A stretch of DNA of 64,000 nt, taken from the NCBI GenBank assembly GCA_012845835.1, contig JABAKD010000005.1:13887205-13951204 (forward strand). Direction: 5' to 3'. The translations under genes were made by a program, and so were the position numbers. A model generated the notes under the pieces. The model did not search any database. It had not been told where the DNA came from and saw only the letters and a program-made list of their open reading frames with translations. This document shows positions 12,101 to 22,564 of this stretch, piece by piece. The DNA is from Undaria pinnatifida (lineage: Eukaryota > Sar > Phaeophyceae > Laminariales > Alariaceae). The number at the start of each line of letters is the position of its first letter. Position 1 is the stretch's first letter.

Positions 12101-15100
12101 ATAATCGCAAAACGAGGATGTACGTCCAGCAGTTTTCAACTCCGTTGTAAACGAAGGATACACACAGGTTCGGCACTATATTTCTAAACCGAACTTGAAC
12201 ACAGACTAATACACGTCAAGAGTAACGTCTAGAGTTGGAAGGTTGGTAGGATGCATGCCTGATTCGCTGCGGGATACGCCCATGTTATGTTCAACACCCG
12301 CGAACGGTATGCCAAACATTACCAATTCGCTTTCGGGCACACAATTTGTCACGCCCAACGTTGGTACTGTTTTACCAGAAGCTCAATGACATATTTGCTT
12401 TCGCATGTAAGCATGGGTTATGACATTGCCTTATATTTCCGTTCGAGCCTCGCTTGGGAACGTTCACTCTCCGCAGCACCGGTTCGTTCGTGCAATGCAT
12501 ATTTGGACGTGCTTCGTCTCGAAGACAATCTTGAACATGTGCTTGGTAGCGGATATCACGAATTACCACGGTGCTGACGGAATGCGGGAGTCGCTGTTTC
12601 TTGCAACTCGCAGGTGCCATTCTCGCACACAGGTCGGATGTTACTATCGCCGGCAACGCTTTGTTTACCTCAAATTCCGCCGGTCGCGACGGAGGTGAGA
12701 ACTCAAACCAATCAACGGTACAAACAAAGGTAAAACCAAAGTTATAAAGCCGTTAGCGATGGCAATTCCGTTTGGGTAGGTGCGTCGTTGTACGGCAGGT
12801 ACGTACTCATCGTAAATACCATGGTGCATATACCACGCGTTATTCGTCAGACTATTGACTATGTAGCATTCTCCAAAAACAGCCCATCAGGTACAACCTT
12901 GCAAAGTAAGCTATTTTATCGGAGTTTTCTAAATAGAACGTAAGCGAAAAGTGTTTCACATGGCAATGTGCGACCAGCACATTGCTCTAACAACACTTCT
13001 TAGACCCTCCCTGGCTGTAACTGCTAAATGTCGAGGATGCCTTTCGATGTGCGAGCTCAACATGAACGCCTTTGTACTTACTCTAGCGTGCAACTGCGAC
13101 TTTGTATTCGCAAACTGAAAGTGGCGCTGGTGTTTAAGTTTTGTTTTGTCGGGTCCGTACTTGATGACGCGTTCACACACAGCAGCACACCACGTATGTA
13201 CCGGTTTCCCCTTCCCAACATTCCCGCGGAAGTCCTCAATTGAACTTGCATAAAGTATAGTGCCTGTATGTTTTGTCGACTACGCTACACTTCTCACCTC
13301 TTTGTCGACATACCGATCATTCGCTGTAGTGGTCAAAGCCGTTCCATCTACAGATGGTCGGGTGAATTTCCCAAGCCCATCTACAGATGGTCGGGTCAAT
13401 TTCCCAAGCCGAACAAAAACGTTTCAAACACACTGGGCAATGGTAGTGTAAACGTTGACGGATGTGCATACATATCGAATTCGGAGTTGAGATGTACCTA
13501 CAGTCTAATTTGTCGGAAGCCAATAAACTTCTTGTTCCAACGCCTTGACTTCCGTGTGGCGTTCGCTTCGTTCTAGGAGCAATCAAGGCCATCAATTCTA
13601 ACACCACTCTTGTTGCTGGAGAGGTGGAGACTTCATCGACCGGTGCTCTAACTACAGGTAGAAAAAAACATGCTGGATGGATGATGGTATGCTTTTCAAA
13701 CGCCATCTCGGTAGTGGACCCTCAACTGGGAGCGAACGTCTCACGCCTTTGTTTTGTGTCGTGAGCTGGCCATTACGTTCAACACGAAGACGTTCTCCTA
13801 GTAGTGGTAGGTGGGATTTCCTTAGAAAGCGTGTCATAACTTTGCTAGACGTTGAGAGTCATGTGCTCGTTACGGGCGGCAGATTGACGGCTTGACACCT
13901 TGACAGCGGTGTATGGGGGTGCTGGGGTGACGACACCTCAGCGTTGATCGTACTCTACTGAATATCACGACGGCTGATGATCCGGCACACCGACTCCTTC
14001 CTTACGCCGGAGTGGGTTCTTGCATGATCGACTTAGGTTGGGAGAGATGGGACCCTGGTCAGTGCTGGAATAAACGGCGCAACAGCCCCGCCTTCTCCCA
14101 CCGAACCGTAGCGCGTCATCCGACCGTGAAATCGTGCCAAACCTGACTTGCTTTGAGAAGGTATCTTGAGATCTTAACGATCCTACAATGCGTTCCCAAC
14201 AGAGCATCATCTTACGGTGTACCTGAAACATTCTACCGCTGTTCAGGTGCCACATCTTCCATCAATCATATCGATTCCGAAGGGATATCGTTCGTCGAGA
14301 ACACTGCCTTTATTGATGGTGGGGCAGTAATATTCACGACTCCAGACAATTGTTTCGTCAGCGACGTCACCTTCACTGGGAACGAAGCCATGTTCGGCGG
14401 AGCCGTTTCCGTCACATCTTCCGCACAGTCCTCAGTGGAGTTTCGGCTTTGTCGATTTGAGAGCAACAACGCCTCACGTGGAGGCGCAATGTATTCGAAC
14501 GGCGAGGGACGTACCTTCATTGGGGGTTCTCTGTTCAGTCAGAACATTGCCGGTGAGAACGCGTATAAACTCACTTCAACATCTTTTTTCACCCTTGTCT
14601 AAGGGCAAGAAATTAATTAACAGAAAATAATCGTTTTCTACTGGAGAATCCCCAGGTGCTTCGGTGATACGTGCCACGGTACGGATGCACCAGAAATTTA
14701 ATTGGAGATCTATACGTCATCCCAAAAGTGTTTTTGGCACCAGCTGAAGCTGAAAGTGGAACCAGATACTAAACTGGTGGCCGAGGTGTGGCGAATAATT
14801 TCATTGCTGAACCAAAAAGTGACACTGCGTCCATTTTGGGCTGAGTAGTGGCGTCACTCAGGAATTGGTGTTGCCCAAATAATTACCCGGTGAATGCCTC
14901 GATCGTACCACGCGTCCGGCGTTGATTGCTTTACACCGTAAAATCAATGCCAAGCCAATTATTCGTGGACGCAATCTGGCGTAGTGTATGACGTGTCGGC
15001 TAACGAAAGGACTTCCCACGCGACGCTGTGCAACACAAAAAACGGACCGGGAGCGCAAGACATACGTATTACAGTAGGTGCGGTAACTTCCCTTTGAGAA

Positions 15101-18100
15101 CTCGATAACGAATGATTGAACTATGTCAATGTCCTTAAACCGTGATATCACACATGAAGCAGTGTCAGCGTATAATACCCATATAATATGTCGATGTTCT
15201 TTCTTGACGGGACGTCCGCCGCCTTTTCAGGGGAGACGGGAGGAGCCTTTTTCAATGCAGGCGCGTTGGAAGCCCAAAATATCGAGCTGACGGAGAACGT
15301 GGCTCAAGACGATGGCTTGGCAATATATAACGCAGACTCCGAATTGCTGGTGTTGCGGGATGTGACTTTCACCGGGAACACACGCAGCTGTCCCTCTGGA
15401 GAGTACACCGCTGTCGATGATGTGAGCGCGGTCAACAGTCGACAGTCGAGTTTCGCATAGAACGCCCTGCACCATGTTAGCCGATCCGATGTTAGGCGGG
15501 TGCAACAAATATGCTAAAGCTACGTTGGGGGGGTCTGTTTTGACGCCTTTATTTCTGTGGGTCAGACACACTCAGCGTGAGTGACCCCGCTACTCCTTTG
15601 TTGTGTTATGCCTGCCTGTTATTTCATGTTGAGGTATGAAGCCGAGAAGGAAGAGATACTTACGCTGCGCCAAACAATTCGTCTGAAGATGCATGAAAGC
15701 GTTTGTGTGGTGATGGACAGGGTCACTCGAGGGCGACTTTCCCTCAAAACATCTCGGGCGTGAAAAAGAGGGTACCCTCCCATATCGTGGCCCCTTGGCC
15801 TTTATCATGTGGAAATAGTTGTGACACAATGGTACAGCGCCTTATGGAGACAATTGTGATATGATTGCGTGGCAGTCTCCTCCCGCATTGAGAGGATTGC
15901 TTCATCGTGGTACAGCAACCCATGCCGAAAACGAACATTGTTCCGGCCTCACCTTGATGCGCGCGCACAAACCTACAGCAATTTCAGTTTTTACTGTCCG
16001 TACCGAAGCATGGTACTTTCTCCCCACGAGCAGCTCCTTTGTGCCTGATATGTAGTGGCCCAATATATGACGAATTTCGAGCAATCACGTGGATGTCTCG
16101 AAGCTGTTGGTTGATAACCTCAGCCACAACGGTTGAAATTCTTACGCACTAACTACGTTAACCGCGTCGTGTGCTATACTCTCGGCCCCGTACGTCGTCC
16201 CTCGACAGACCTCTTCAGACGGCTGCCGCTTCGAACTGGTATGTGCTCAGTGTTTGGACGGGTGTGAAAGTGACCTGAGCGACGTGACAGTTGCCACCGG
16301 CAAGCCTCCTACCTGTACGGTGCTACCTGAAGGCGTTGTTGCTTCGATGGAATCTACTTCGCTGGAAACGTTTGACCTCCAACAGGGGTATTATCGTGTC
16401 TCCAGCCTTAGCTCCAGCGTACTCGAGTGCTACCAAAAGGATGCCTGCATCGGAGGCACCAACGCCAGCAACTACTGTCAAACTGGTTACGAAGGACCAT
16501 GTAAGTTGCCGCAAACCCGCCACATCGGCATTGCATTAGCACACGTGGTCCAAACGAGCACGGACATTGCAATCTGCTTATTTTTGTCGGTGTAGGGTTT
16601 AAAGTGAACCGATGATATTTCCTAGCTAGGAGCATCACAAATCGAACATCAACTACAACATGTCCTGTCTCTGACGGTTATCACGTTCGGCCGTTCAATC
16701 GTCGCCGTGCAGACTGTGCCGTGTGCGCAGCGGGCTTCGCACCGGGGTTCAGCAATCGCTGTCATGAGTGTGGTGGACAAAACACCGGACTGGTGGCAGG
16801 GTTGGCAACAGCAGCCGTGCTTCTGGTGCTGTTCATCGCCGCGGTGGTAGTTTCGTACATTCTACAAGGGGCCGAAGAAGAGCCCGACGAGGCAAACAAC
16901 AATGCACAATGCTTATGGCGGCAAAAACTATCAAAAGTGCATCGGGCAAGTCTGAAGGCAATCCCTCTATCTGCTGTCGGCATCGTCGTCGTCGTCGTGC
17001 AGATTCTTACTCAGGTGGGCGTTCTCATGGAAGACTCAAATGTTGCACCCGACGCTGATACGCAGCAGAATTTTGGTGCAATTTCAGTGGCAAAAACTAC
17101 CAAAGCTTATCCTACCGCGTTGGCAATGTTTTGATTAGCACCCTGAGAATTGCATGCGCTTCCGAAGCAGGTGCAGTGGCAATAGCTACGAATATTCATC
17201 ACCATGTCGTTACCATTTGGATGTTTCTCGACGTAGGAACTGCGGCCGATACCCAAATATGAAGCCGAGAAAATAAATGCTTTATTTTCTATCAACTCGG
17301 TCGGGGACTACAAATGGTTTTCACTTGCTAAGCATGGTTTATTGGTGGAAGAGTTACAGTAGGTACTTGTGTGCGTCGAGGATCAGATACACAGTTCAAA
17401 AGATAGAAGTAGATACCCCTGTCTAGACGGGGAAGACGTTACATGTAGGGAAGAAAGCAAAATGAGAGTTACTGCAAGTCCTACAACACAACATGTTTGA
17501 TTTTGAGCAGTCCGCTCGTTTCATCTGGCCATGTTTGTGCTTGTCGTCAAAAGTGTATGTGACTTTCAGGAGGGACGTGTTTTATTTTATGTTGCTCTTC
17601 AGAGGTATTCTTTTACTGCAGCGTGGTTGGAGTTTTAGCATGCAAACATGCTAAACTGTCGCGATGAGTTGATTCGAGAACCGCACGAACACCGCATACA
17701 TGCCGTATGCCTAATGTTTACAAGAGTGAATTGCGTGTGTTCGATTGAGATCTGCCAAATTGAATGATAACGTAACATACATATCCTTCGTAATACGCGA
17801 CAGTGGTACGCGAAGATAACCAGGTATGGCATTGCATCATGGTAGGGGAGGAGAGGCAGACGCTCGAGCACGTGATGCACACAAGCTTGCAGAGGGCAGA
17901 TAAGGGGAAACCTGAATAACTTACGACTCCGTAAAACCGATCAATGCACGGCAATTCGATCTATACACATTCACACGCAACGCCAACAAACCCTGCACCA
18001 TCGCTCGAAAATTCACACTAGCCCGACTCGACAACATCCCTGAGCACGGATTCATGAACAAGGTAAGCGCATGATGTTTTGATGTCGTGGCTCTCTGTCG

Positions 18101-19438
18101 AGGACTACCATTGCCGAGCCTCTATTTACACGATCAAGCAGGCGATAGTAAACGATTACATATATGAATTTCGAATGCGTGCAGTATAGCCCAGATACTC
18201 GCGGTGCATGCCGCCGGATCTGCATCCACTCGAAACGCTTGACAATATCCTGTTTTTCTTCTCTGACGACATCACAACCAAGGCACACACACCGGCACCT
18301 TGAACGTCCACCCGTGTTGTCCACCTGGCAGTTCACTGAGATCGCCGGTGCGGTGTACCCCGATGAGTACGAGGCTTTTCTGGCGTACATGGCATTCGTC
18401 AATGTGGACGTCAGCCTCATCCTGTCAAGAGCTTGCATCATCACACCAGACTTCTACGACAGGCTTATCGTTGCTACGACGGGCCCACTAGTCGTGCTTC
18501 TCGGGTGTGCTGGTACCTTCTTCGCTGCCAAGAGGAAAAACAGGAATTTCTCTGTTGTGAATCATATCTTGAAGAAGAATTATCTGTCGGTCGTAATATT
18601 CATAGTGTTTTTCGTGTATTCTTCGGTGTCTTTCACCATACTGCAAACATTTGTCTGCGATTCACTAGACGACGGTAAGGCCTACCTCCGCGCAGACTAC
18701 AGCATCACTTGCTACACCGACACCTACACGGCGTACCAAACGTACGCAAGCTTTATGGTGTTCGTATACCCTATCGGCATCCCTGCCTTCTTCGCGTGGA
18801 TGTTGGTGCGCAATCGTCGAGAATTGGAGAAGCCCGAAAGGGAAACTGTATCCGACCTACAGTCGTTCCGCTCTCTCTGGGTGGCGTACAGACCGTCGTG
18901 TTACTACTACGAGATCGTGGAGTGTGGGCGCCGGATAGTTCTCACTGGAGCGGCAGTGTTTGTCATTTCAGATAGCGCCGAACAGATTGCATTTGTACTG
19001 TTGCTCGCGGTTGTGTTTATGTTTATTTCCGAGTCCATCTCCCCCTTCGAATCGAGACTTGACATGTGGCTATATCGCTGGGGGAATGGTATAATTCTGG
19101 CCAGCATGTACGTGGCCCTTCTTCTGAAAGTCGATCTTGCCGTGGAGGGAAGCCATGGGTCGGGGACGATCACGGCTCTGCTCATCGCGGCCAATGTTTT
19201 CATGCTTGTGACTGTAGCTGTGCAGTCCGTGCTCTTGATTAGAGGATTGTGCATATCGAGCGTGCAGGACAAGCTGAATCGTGCCCCCTCGACATTTCCC
19301 GCGAACACTTGGCTCGAACGGTCAGCAGCTCTAGAAGGGATTGACAGCGAGTTGGACGTTACACAGATGCAGACTCGTAGCGAGCGCAACTCAGCGGCGG
19401 GTCTAATCAACTCGCGTGATGAGTTTTTTAGCGCCTGA
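37..19438 (+). CDS. POMP-type beta-helix repeat membrane protein, 5' partial, 10 exons
   Basis: Probable cell-surface receptor or channel-like protein of the stramenopile POMP/right-handed beta-helix family. Exons joined by in-frame GT-AG introns: 37-120, 1798-1881, 5193-5276, 10772-10852, 12614-12694, 14247-14552, 15231-15421, 16209-16500, 16713-17014, 18332-19438. They give about 870 codons ending in TGA. Order of domains: beta-helix repeats with the pattern G-x-x-Y...I-x-G-N-T-S-F...N-S-A...G-G; a Cys-rich module (exons 8-9) containing YEGPYCAVCAAGF; then about nine hydrophobic segments (exons 9-10). All phases match across the nine introns, which strongly supports the model. The start codon and any signal peptide lie upstream of the window. 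The ligand and exact function are unknown. Several introns are filled with repeats and transposons, so an exon in the long introns could have been missed. Confidence 0.85.
703..969. mobile_element. 267-bp MITE, copy 1, with TIRs and target duplication
   Basis: Terminal inverted repeats begin ACCCAGGCCACGGTAGGGGG and, read from the right end, ACCAAGGCTACGATAGGGGG. The hexamer CCTGTG occurs directly on both sides (697-702 and 970-975), the signature of a target-site duplication. A second copy of identical length lies at 61179-61445. There is no coding capacity. It sits in an intron of gene 1. Confidence 0.8.
1798..1881 (+). CDS. Gene 1, repeat exon 2
   Basis: 84 nt, CCGCAG acceptor and GTGAGA donor, phase 1 to phase 1. 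It encodes GGLYASFNSAVNIDGNTSFF followed by DNSAEDSGG, the clearest copy of the repeat. A minus-strand open frame over it is a shadow. Confidence 0.82.
2690..4240 (+). repeat. ~180-bp diverged satellite array in gene 1 intron 2
   Basis: A core resembling TCGACCCGAGGGGACTCCGT recurs near 2838, 3018, 3196, 3366, 3530, 3723, 3907 and 4115, i.e. every ~165-205 bp. Between cores lie related segments on the theme of a GTTGTCGAAAT...GTATGGAAG block, then GTTTCCGAATCGGG, then GGTGGCGCTGGCTCTATATG. Copies are strongly diverged. The many open frames over the array on both strands reflect the repeat and are not genes. Confidence 0.75.
4429..4516 (+). repeat. Short dispersed repeat, copy 1 (~90 bp)
   Basis: The block around CGTGGAAGTGTGGTGAGCTT plus CCCCATCCGCCGGAGGA reappears at about 32091-32180, where it interrupts a LINE 3' end. 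Nothing coding is evident. Confidence 0.65.
5193..5276 (+). CDS. Gene 1, repeat exon 3
   Basis: 84 nt, CTGCAG acceptor and GGTGAG donor, phase 1 to phase 1. It encodes a repeat with GAIYVAMTTTFYINGHTSVV and NSANWPGG. It is separated from exon 2 by an intron holding a ~180-bp satellite array. Confidence 0.8.
5416..5446. repeat. (GCTCT)n microsatellite
   Basis: Six tandem units of GCTCT shortly downstream of gene 1 exon 3, within the intron. Confidence 0.9.
5694..5722. repeat. (TTGACAG)n short tandem repeat
   Basis: About three to four consecutive TTGACAG-like units in the intron after exon 3. Confidence 0.8.
6960..7530 (+). pseudogene. Reverse transcriptase fragment of the chromovirus
   Basis: The reading contains LTPGERDVLARP, AIPKGVNYY, RMITDCRAVNDTIEPADIP and YWQVPPSDNAQEMFTMLTPE, all typical of Ty3/gypsy RT palm and fingers. 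A frameshift near 7415-7430 moves the match to LNAAGYFQAVKGNVLEGYIG. The expected active-site box (V/W)VDD appears as a TAG stop (7504-7506) followed by VDYE, so the second catalytic Asp is lost. The open frame breaks at 7432. Confidence 0.8.
7620..8657 (+). pseudogene. Integrase C-terminus-like and chromodomain fragment
   Basis: PYHLIMGRESRTGYTTL (7650-7700) resembles the integrase C-terminal region. After frameshifts, GKHRKLMST, then a stop where Trp is expected (8259-8261), RRVVNNGKEHVCVVQTL and HVPRMWRYADD (to ~8380) form the usual linker. YIRNISAIKRTASGDDLVV plus EAWEGLEEAQNIWIPVSRM (8441-8560) is a chromodomain. A TAG at 8589-8591 and the final TGA at 8657-8659 end it. Confidence 0.75.
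8661..10771. other. Remainder of gene 1 intron, no feature recognised
   Basis: About 2.1 kb between the chromovirus remnant and exon 4. Short open frames on both strands have no recognisable motifs. I see no additional repeat exon with the phase-1 POMP pattern. Confidence 0.5.
10772..10852 (+). CDS. Gene 1, repeat exon 4
   Basis: 81 nt, TTGCAG acceptor and GTGAGC donor, phase 1 to phase 1. It encodes GGGLYASHSEIDIRGDTYMA and FNDAYDGG. It follows the 5.5-kb intron that contains the decayed chromovirus. Confidence 0.8.
10955..11062 (+). repeat. AACCTTAATA-type minisatellite
   Basis: Ten or so degenerate 9-12-bp units on the theme CCTTAATAA / CCTCAATAA / CCTTGATAA in the intron after exon 4. 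Confidence 0.8.
12614..12694 (+). CDS. Gene 1, repeat exon 5
   Basis: 81 nt, CTCGCAG acceptor and GTGAGA donor, phase 1 to phase 1. It encodes GAILAHRSDVTIAGNALFTS and NSAGRDGG. Confidence 0.8.
13346..13411 (+). repeat. 32-bp direct duplication
   Basis: The unit CCATCTACAGATGGTCGGGT followed by (G/C)AATTTCCCAAG occurs twice in tandem with one difference. Each unit contains the palindrome CCATCTACAGATGG. It lies in a gene 1 intron. Confidence 0.85.
14247..14552 (+). CDS. Gene 1, exon 6 with about four beta-helix coils
   Basis: 306 nt, TTCAG acceptor and GTGAGA donor, phase 1 to phase 1. It carries several repeat coils in a single exon: FVENTAFIDGGAVIF, DVTFTGNEAMFGGAVSV, CRFESNNASRGGAMYS and LFSQNIAG. 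This is the canonical POMP pattern of (F)(T/E)xN...GGA(V/M). Confidence 0.85.
15231..15421 (+). CDS. Gene 1, exon 7, last beta-helix coils
   Basis: 191 nt after a pyrimidine-rich CCTTTTCAG acceptor. It starts ETGGAFFNAG in the phase left by exon 6 and ends TAVDD at a GTGAGC donor in phase 0. The open frame continues upstream to an ATG at 15188, but that part has no splice acceptor and is treated as intron. Confidence 0.75.
16209..16500 (+). CDS. Gene 1, exon 8, Cys-rich juxtamembrane module
   Basis: 292 nt from a CGACAG acceptor (phase 0) to a GTAAGT donor (phase 1). It encodes SSDGCRFELVCAQC..., then LQQGYYRVSS..., CYQKDACIGGTNASNYCQTG and YEGP. Regularly spaced cysteines resemble the extracellular module that precedes the membrane part in stramenopile POMP proteins. 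Confidence 0.8.
16713..17014 (+). CDS. Gene 1, exon 9, end of Cys module plus two membrane helices
   Basis: 302 nt after a CGTGCAG acceptor. The split Tyr codon restores GPYCAVCAAGFAPGFSNRCH. Two hydrophobic segments follow: TGLVAGLATAAVLLVLFIAA (continuing) and SAVGIVVVVVQILTQ. The GTGGGC donor is phase 0. The longer frame starting at 16721 is a shorter version of the same reading. Confidence 0.8.
18332..19438 (+). CDS. Gene 1, exon 10, multi-pass membrane C-terminus
   Basis: 1107 nt, phase 0, ending at TGA. It continues VQILTQ with FTEIAGAVYPDEYEAFLAYM, the expected family junction. About seven hydrophobic stretches follow, including LIVATTGPLVVLLGCAGTFF, VVIFIVFFVYSSVSFTIL, ASFMVFVYPIGIPAFFAWML, RIVLTGAAVFVI, AFVLLLAVVFMFI, IILASMYVALLL and ALLIAANVFMLVTVAVQSVL. 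A hydrophilic tail of about 65 residues is probably cytosolic. The open frame runs upstream to 18164, but the CAG acceptor at 18329-18331 fits the preceding exon exactly. Confidence 0.85.
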   Translation, partial: FTEIAGAVYPDEYEAFLAYMAFVNVDVSLILSRACIITPDFYDRLIVATTGPLVVLLGCAGTFFAAKRKNRNFSVVNHILKKNYLSVVIFIVFFVYSSVSFTILQTFVCDSLDDGKAYLRADYSITCYTDTYTAYQTYASFMVFVYPIGIPAFFAWMLVRNRRELEKPERETVSDLQSFRSLWVAYRPSCYYYEIVECGRRIVLTGAAVFVISDSAEQIAFVLLLAVVFMFISESISPFESRLDMWLYRWGNGIILASMYVALLLKVDLAVEGSHGSGTITALLIAANVFMLVTVAVQSVLLIRGLCISSVQDKLNRAPSTFPANTWLERSAALEGIDSELDVTQMQTRSERNSAAGLINSRDEFFSA

Positions 19439-20389
19439 CTCCGGTGGAAAGGTTGTTCAAAGATTGGGTTGGCGTTCCTTGGAGAGTTATAGCGAGTATA
19501 ACTTGAGTAGCATTAAAGCAAACACGATGTATGCCGAGGAATCTTGCCATAAACGCCAAGGATGAATGGCGACGGCGTGCGTAGAATCATATGGCTGAGT
19601 AGGAAGTATCGGCTACTGGTAGATGCTGTGAGTTTACATCGTTTCACTAAAAAGTTGAACTACTGAATTACACACCTTTCACGTAGACTTAATCCGCCCG
19701 TGTATGTGAAGCAATTTCAGTACTGACGCGAATTGACGAGAAGCCTGTACCCACAGTGCGCCCTTAGGCCCATCGTCACGAATAGTCTTCTTGTCTTCAG
19801 ACATAATCAACCTTTGCGGAGTTCAACAGTGACACCCTTTTGGCAATGGCGTTGCGTCGACCCATTTTAGGGTTCCCTGGGGTTGGTATTCTCTGAACAC
19901 AGAACCCTCGGTTGTTGGTGCAAGCATGCTGAGCAGGGTTAGGATGTAGCTGTAGCGCCTCAGAGCTAGGCTGTTCGTGATCCAATCTTAGAGGTTGCAG
20001 CTATCGCGCCCAAAGGTTCCTGGAATGTTAGCGTTAATGTTACGGTTGAGCTGCTCAATTAACGAACTACCAGTTAGTCTGATAATTTTACCGGTATAAT
20101 TTGTTTTGGGACTAGGACGTAGACGCTTGGTCAGGTGGTGCGAACGAATGCCTTGGAATCATGTTTCGAGTGATGATGGATGATGGCGATATTGAGCTCC
20201 TCGTGTGAGGAGCCCAGAAACGTCTCAGAATGTGCTGCAGCCCTACGGTGGTATGTGTCTGTCAACGGCAGGGGGTGTAGTGCCGGGCGCTCCCCCGTGG
20301 GTTTGCAGCTCTCGCAACCTTGCTTTCTACAAGAGTGGAAGTGAGTACACAGACGAGTCTAAACATCAGTAAGGGGAGTGACACGTTGG
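19439..20389. other. Downstream of gene 1, nothing recognised
   Basis: About 950 bp after the stop codon of gene 1. It should hold the 3' UTR and polyadenylation site, but I cannot place them. The small minus-strand open frame at 19797-19985 has no motif. Confidence 0.5.
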
Positions 20390-20830
20390 ATTGTCGGTCG
20401 ATGGAACAGGCTGTTCGTTGTTTGGTCTGACATTAGTTTTACATTGGTTTTTCATTGGTGTAGAAGAACACGGGAAGGAGTACGTACCCAAGCTCTCCAA
20501 CACGGAGTAGAAGCACGGTGGAATGCTGAATTTGGTGAATAGGTCCAATGAAAACATGGTTTGCATTGTTGATGACATGCCTTGTGATAATCGAAGGGTG
20601 GGGGGACGGGCCGTGTGTACCCCGGCTCTGCAAGCTCGACTATCGCTTCGGGTAGTGGGTCGAGGGATACATGGTTCGCATGGTTGACAACATGCCCATG
20701 AGGAGCAACGGTGGGGAGGAGGGGGCTTTCCAACCTCCAGGAGTGGCACACTCGACTATCAATGAGCACGTGGAGTGTATATGGGGACCATGAATTATAT
20801 TTTGTGCTTTGTTGAACATACTAATACGCC
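20390..20830. repeat. ~120-bp diverged tandem repeats, array 1
   Basis: About three units recur with landmarks GTACCC...CTCCAAGCTC, a (G/C)TCGACTAT block and ATGGTTTGCATTGTTGA followed by ACATGCC. Overlapping minus-strand frames repeat the same peptides (HGHVVNHANHV / DYHKACHQQCKPC), which shows that they are repeat shadows. Confidence 0.65.
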
Positions 20831-22564
20831 CGATAGATGGGACGGTAGGAACGTAGAATGATATGGTGTTTATTTCATTTTTCCCATTATCCGCGGGGGG
20901 TCAAGGACGAGGGCTATTGCCTTGCAAGGAAAACAAGACTCTTCATAATGTGGTCGATACATGCTGCCATTGTTTATTTTGTCTGTTTGTCCGCCCGCGG
21001 CGCATGTCGCTCTGGTAGAACATATCCCGGCATAGGTTATTGCGATAGATCGACGCCGTCGATTATCGAACATCCGGCGTCTGCAGAAACGGAAAACAAA
21101 TAGGTAACTCGTGGAGCTTCTTGAGTGGCGTGCTGTGTAGCGAGTTTGCTGTGTTTGCTGCATCTCGGTGCTGCAGTCATTTTGGGGGTGTTGGTCTGCT
21201 GCGTGGGAATTGTATGCGGTGGGAATATTTCGGATTTATTTCTCTCAGAACGCACGAGCCCTTCTGCATGTACGAGGCACTCTTGCCTCGTTTTCCTCTC
21301 TGCAAAGAAATGACGGGGGGATCGAGGTACAAACCTCCGCCCCTCAAGCTTCAAGACTGCCACGTTTGGAAATCGATTTTAGTGCGAGGTCCAACAACAT
21401 ATTTATGTATTTTGGAAAATATTCCCATCATCCGGAGCGGTGGACGTATGTAGTCTTCCTGCCCAAACTCTACCAGGGTAATGGTGGTAAGAAGTAGAAA
21501 TAATCCATTAGTCGACTTATCCCGACGATAATGACTCCTTCGCCTTACAATGGGATCGAAGCCAGTTTTTGCCTTATAATGTTTAAAGTTTATTTTTTCA
21601 TGTCGTGGTGCGTACAGTTGGTCACTGTTTAATATGCCCGTCTGTACGCTGTGCACCACATTTGGTTTTCGATTTTACTACCATGTTGGGTTAACGAACA
21701 AACGCCTTTTTTGTTCAGCGGTCAATAGGGGAGAACGCTATGCACCCCCGCTTCTCTACCTCCAAAACGGACACGTTCGAATATAGAGTTGGAATGGGGG
21801 AAATGGCTCATGTGTTAAGCTACATTGAACATCTGCCCAAGACGCCGAGGCACGGGCCGTGGGGCGAATCTTCCATGGTGGTTTTTACCATGGAAGGCAA
21901 GATCGATCTCTTCCACTCGACGTTCGTACATGCTACCGTCATGTACTTGATATGTCCGTACGGCTGTATGCCGTGTACTTCCCGTCGGCAGTAGTATACC
22001 CGATTGAAAATGCTGTACGTGGGTTCCACCAATTCGCCGTCTACGGGAACGAAACAGTTTCCGCGAACCCTTAACGGCTTGCTATGTTGCACTGCGGCTC
22101 CAACTGGCCACGGTCGCAGCGACTCTGTGGTGTTGTGGGGCTTGGGCGGCTCTCCTTGTCTTTGTGCTGTCGGGTATAGTATGTTTCCTGTATCCGAGGT
22201 GTCCGTTCTATTTCATAGAGACCCACAACCAAGCGGCGCCATGGTGACGGGACTTCGCCAGCGAGCTACGCCAATGATGGAGAGTTCGCGCCGTTGAACC
22301 CCTGCCTGGCGCACGATTTAATTTGCACACCGCACGTCGGACAAGACAGTGCCTCGTTGTGTGTTGCTCACTTTGGGTCTCCAAGAGCTCTAGGAGATTT
22401 GAATATAGTTCTTCAATCCATGCCAGGTAGGATGTTGGGAGAAGAGGGTTTTGTTTCCACAGCTCGTTTCGCCTATAGAGCACCACCAAGTGCATGTCTA
22501 CATTTGGGGAACCTCGCACGGCTTGCTGCAGGGGCGAGTCATTATTACATAATTTACTTCTTCA
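20831..22564. other. Intergenic, scattered repeat fragments
   Basis: No gene recognised. A degenerate copy of the ~120-bp repeat is visible around 21295-21420 (GTACAAACCTCCGCCCCTCA, then GACTGCCACGTTTGGAAATC), and another weaker one around 21735-21850. Open frames are short and lack motifs. Confidence 0.5.

Noticed and set aside
14657-14760. Possible exon starting GASVIRAT after a CCCCAG
   Set aside because: The phase would fit, but there is no donor before an in-frame stop, and exon 6 joins exon 7 directly.
17946-18063. Possible extra exon in gene 1 intron 9 ending at a GTAAGC donor
   Set aside because: No AG acceptor near its start, and exons 9 and 10 already join perfectly.
18164-18331. 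Upstream extension of the long C-terminal exon of gene 1
   Set aside because: The CAG acceptor before 18332 joins exon 9 in phase and gives the expected VQILTQ-FTEIAG junction; upstream residues do not fit the family.
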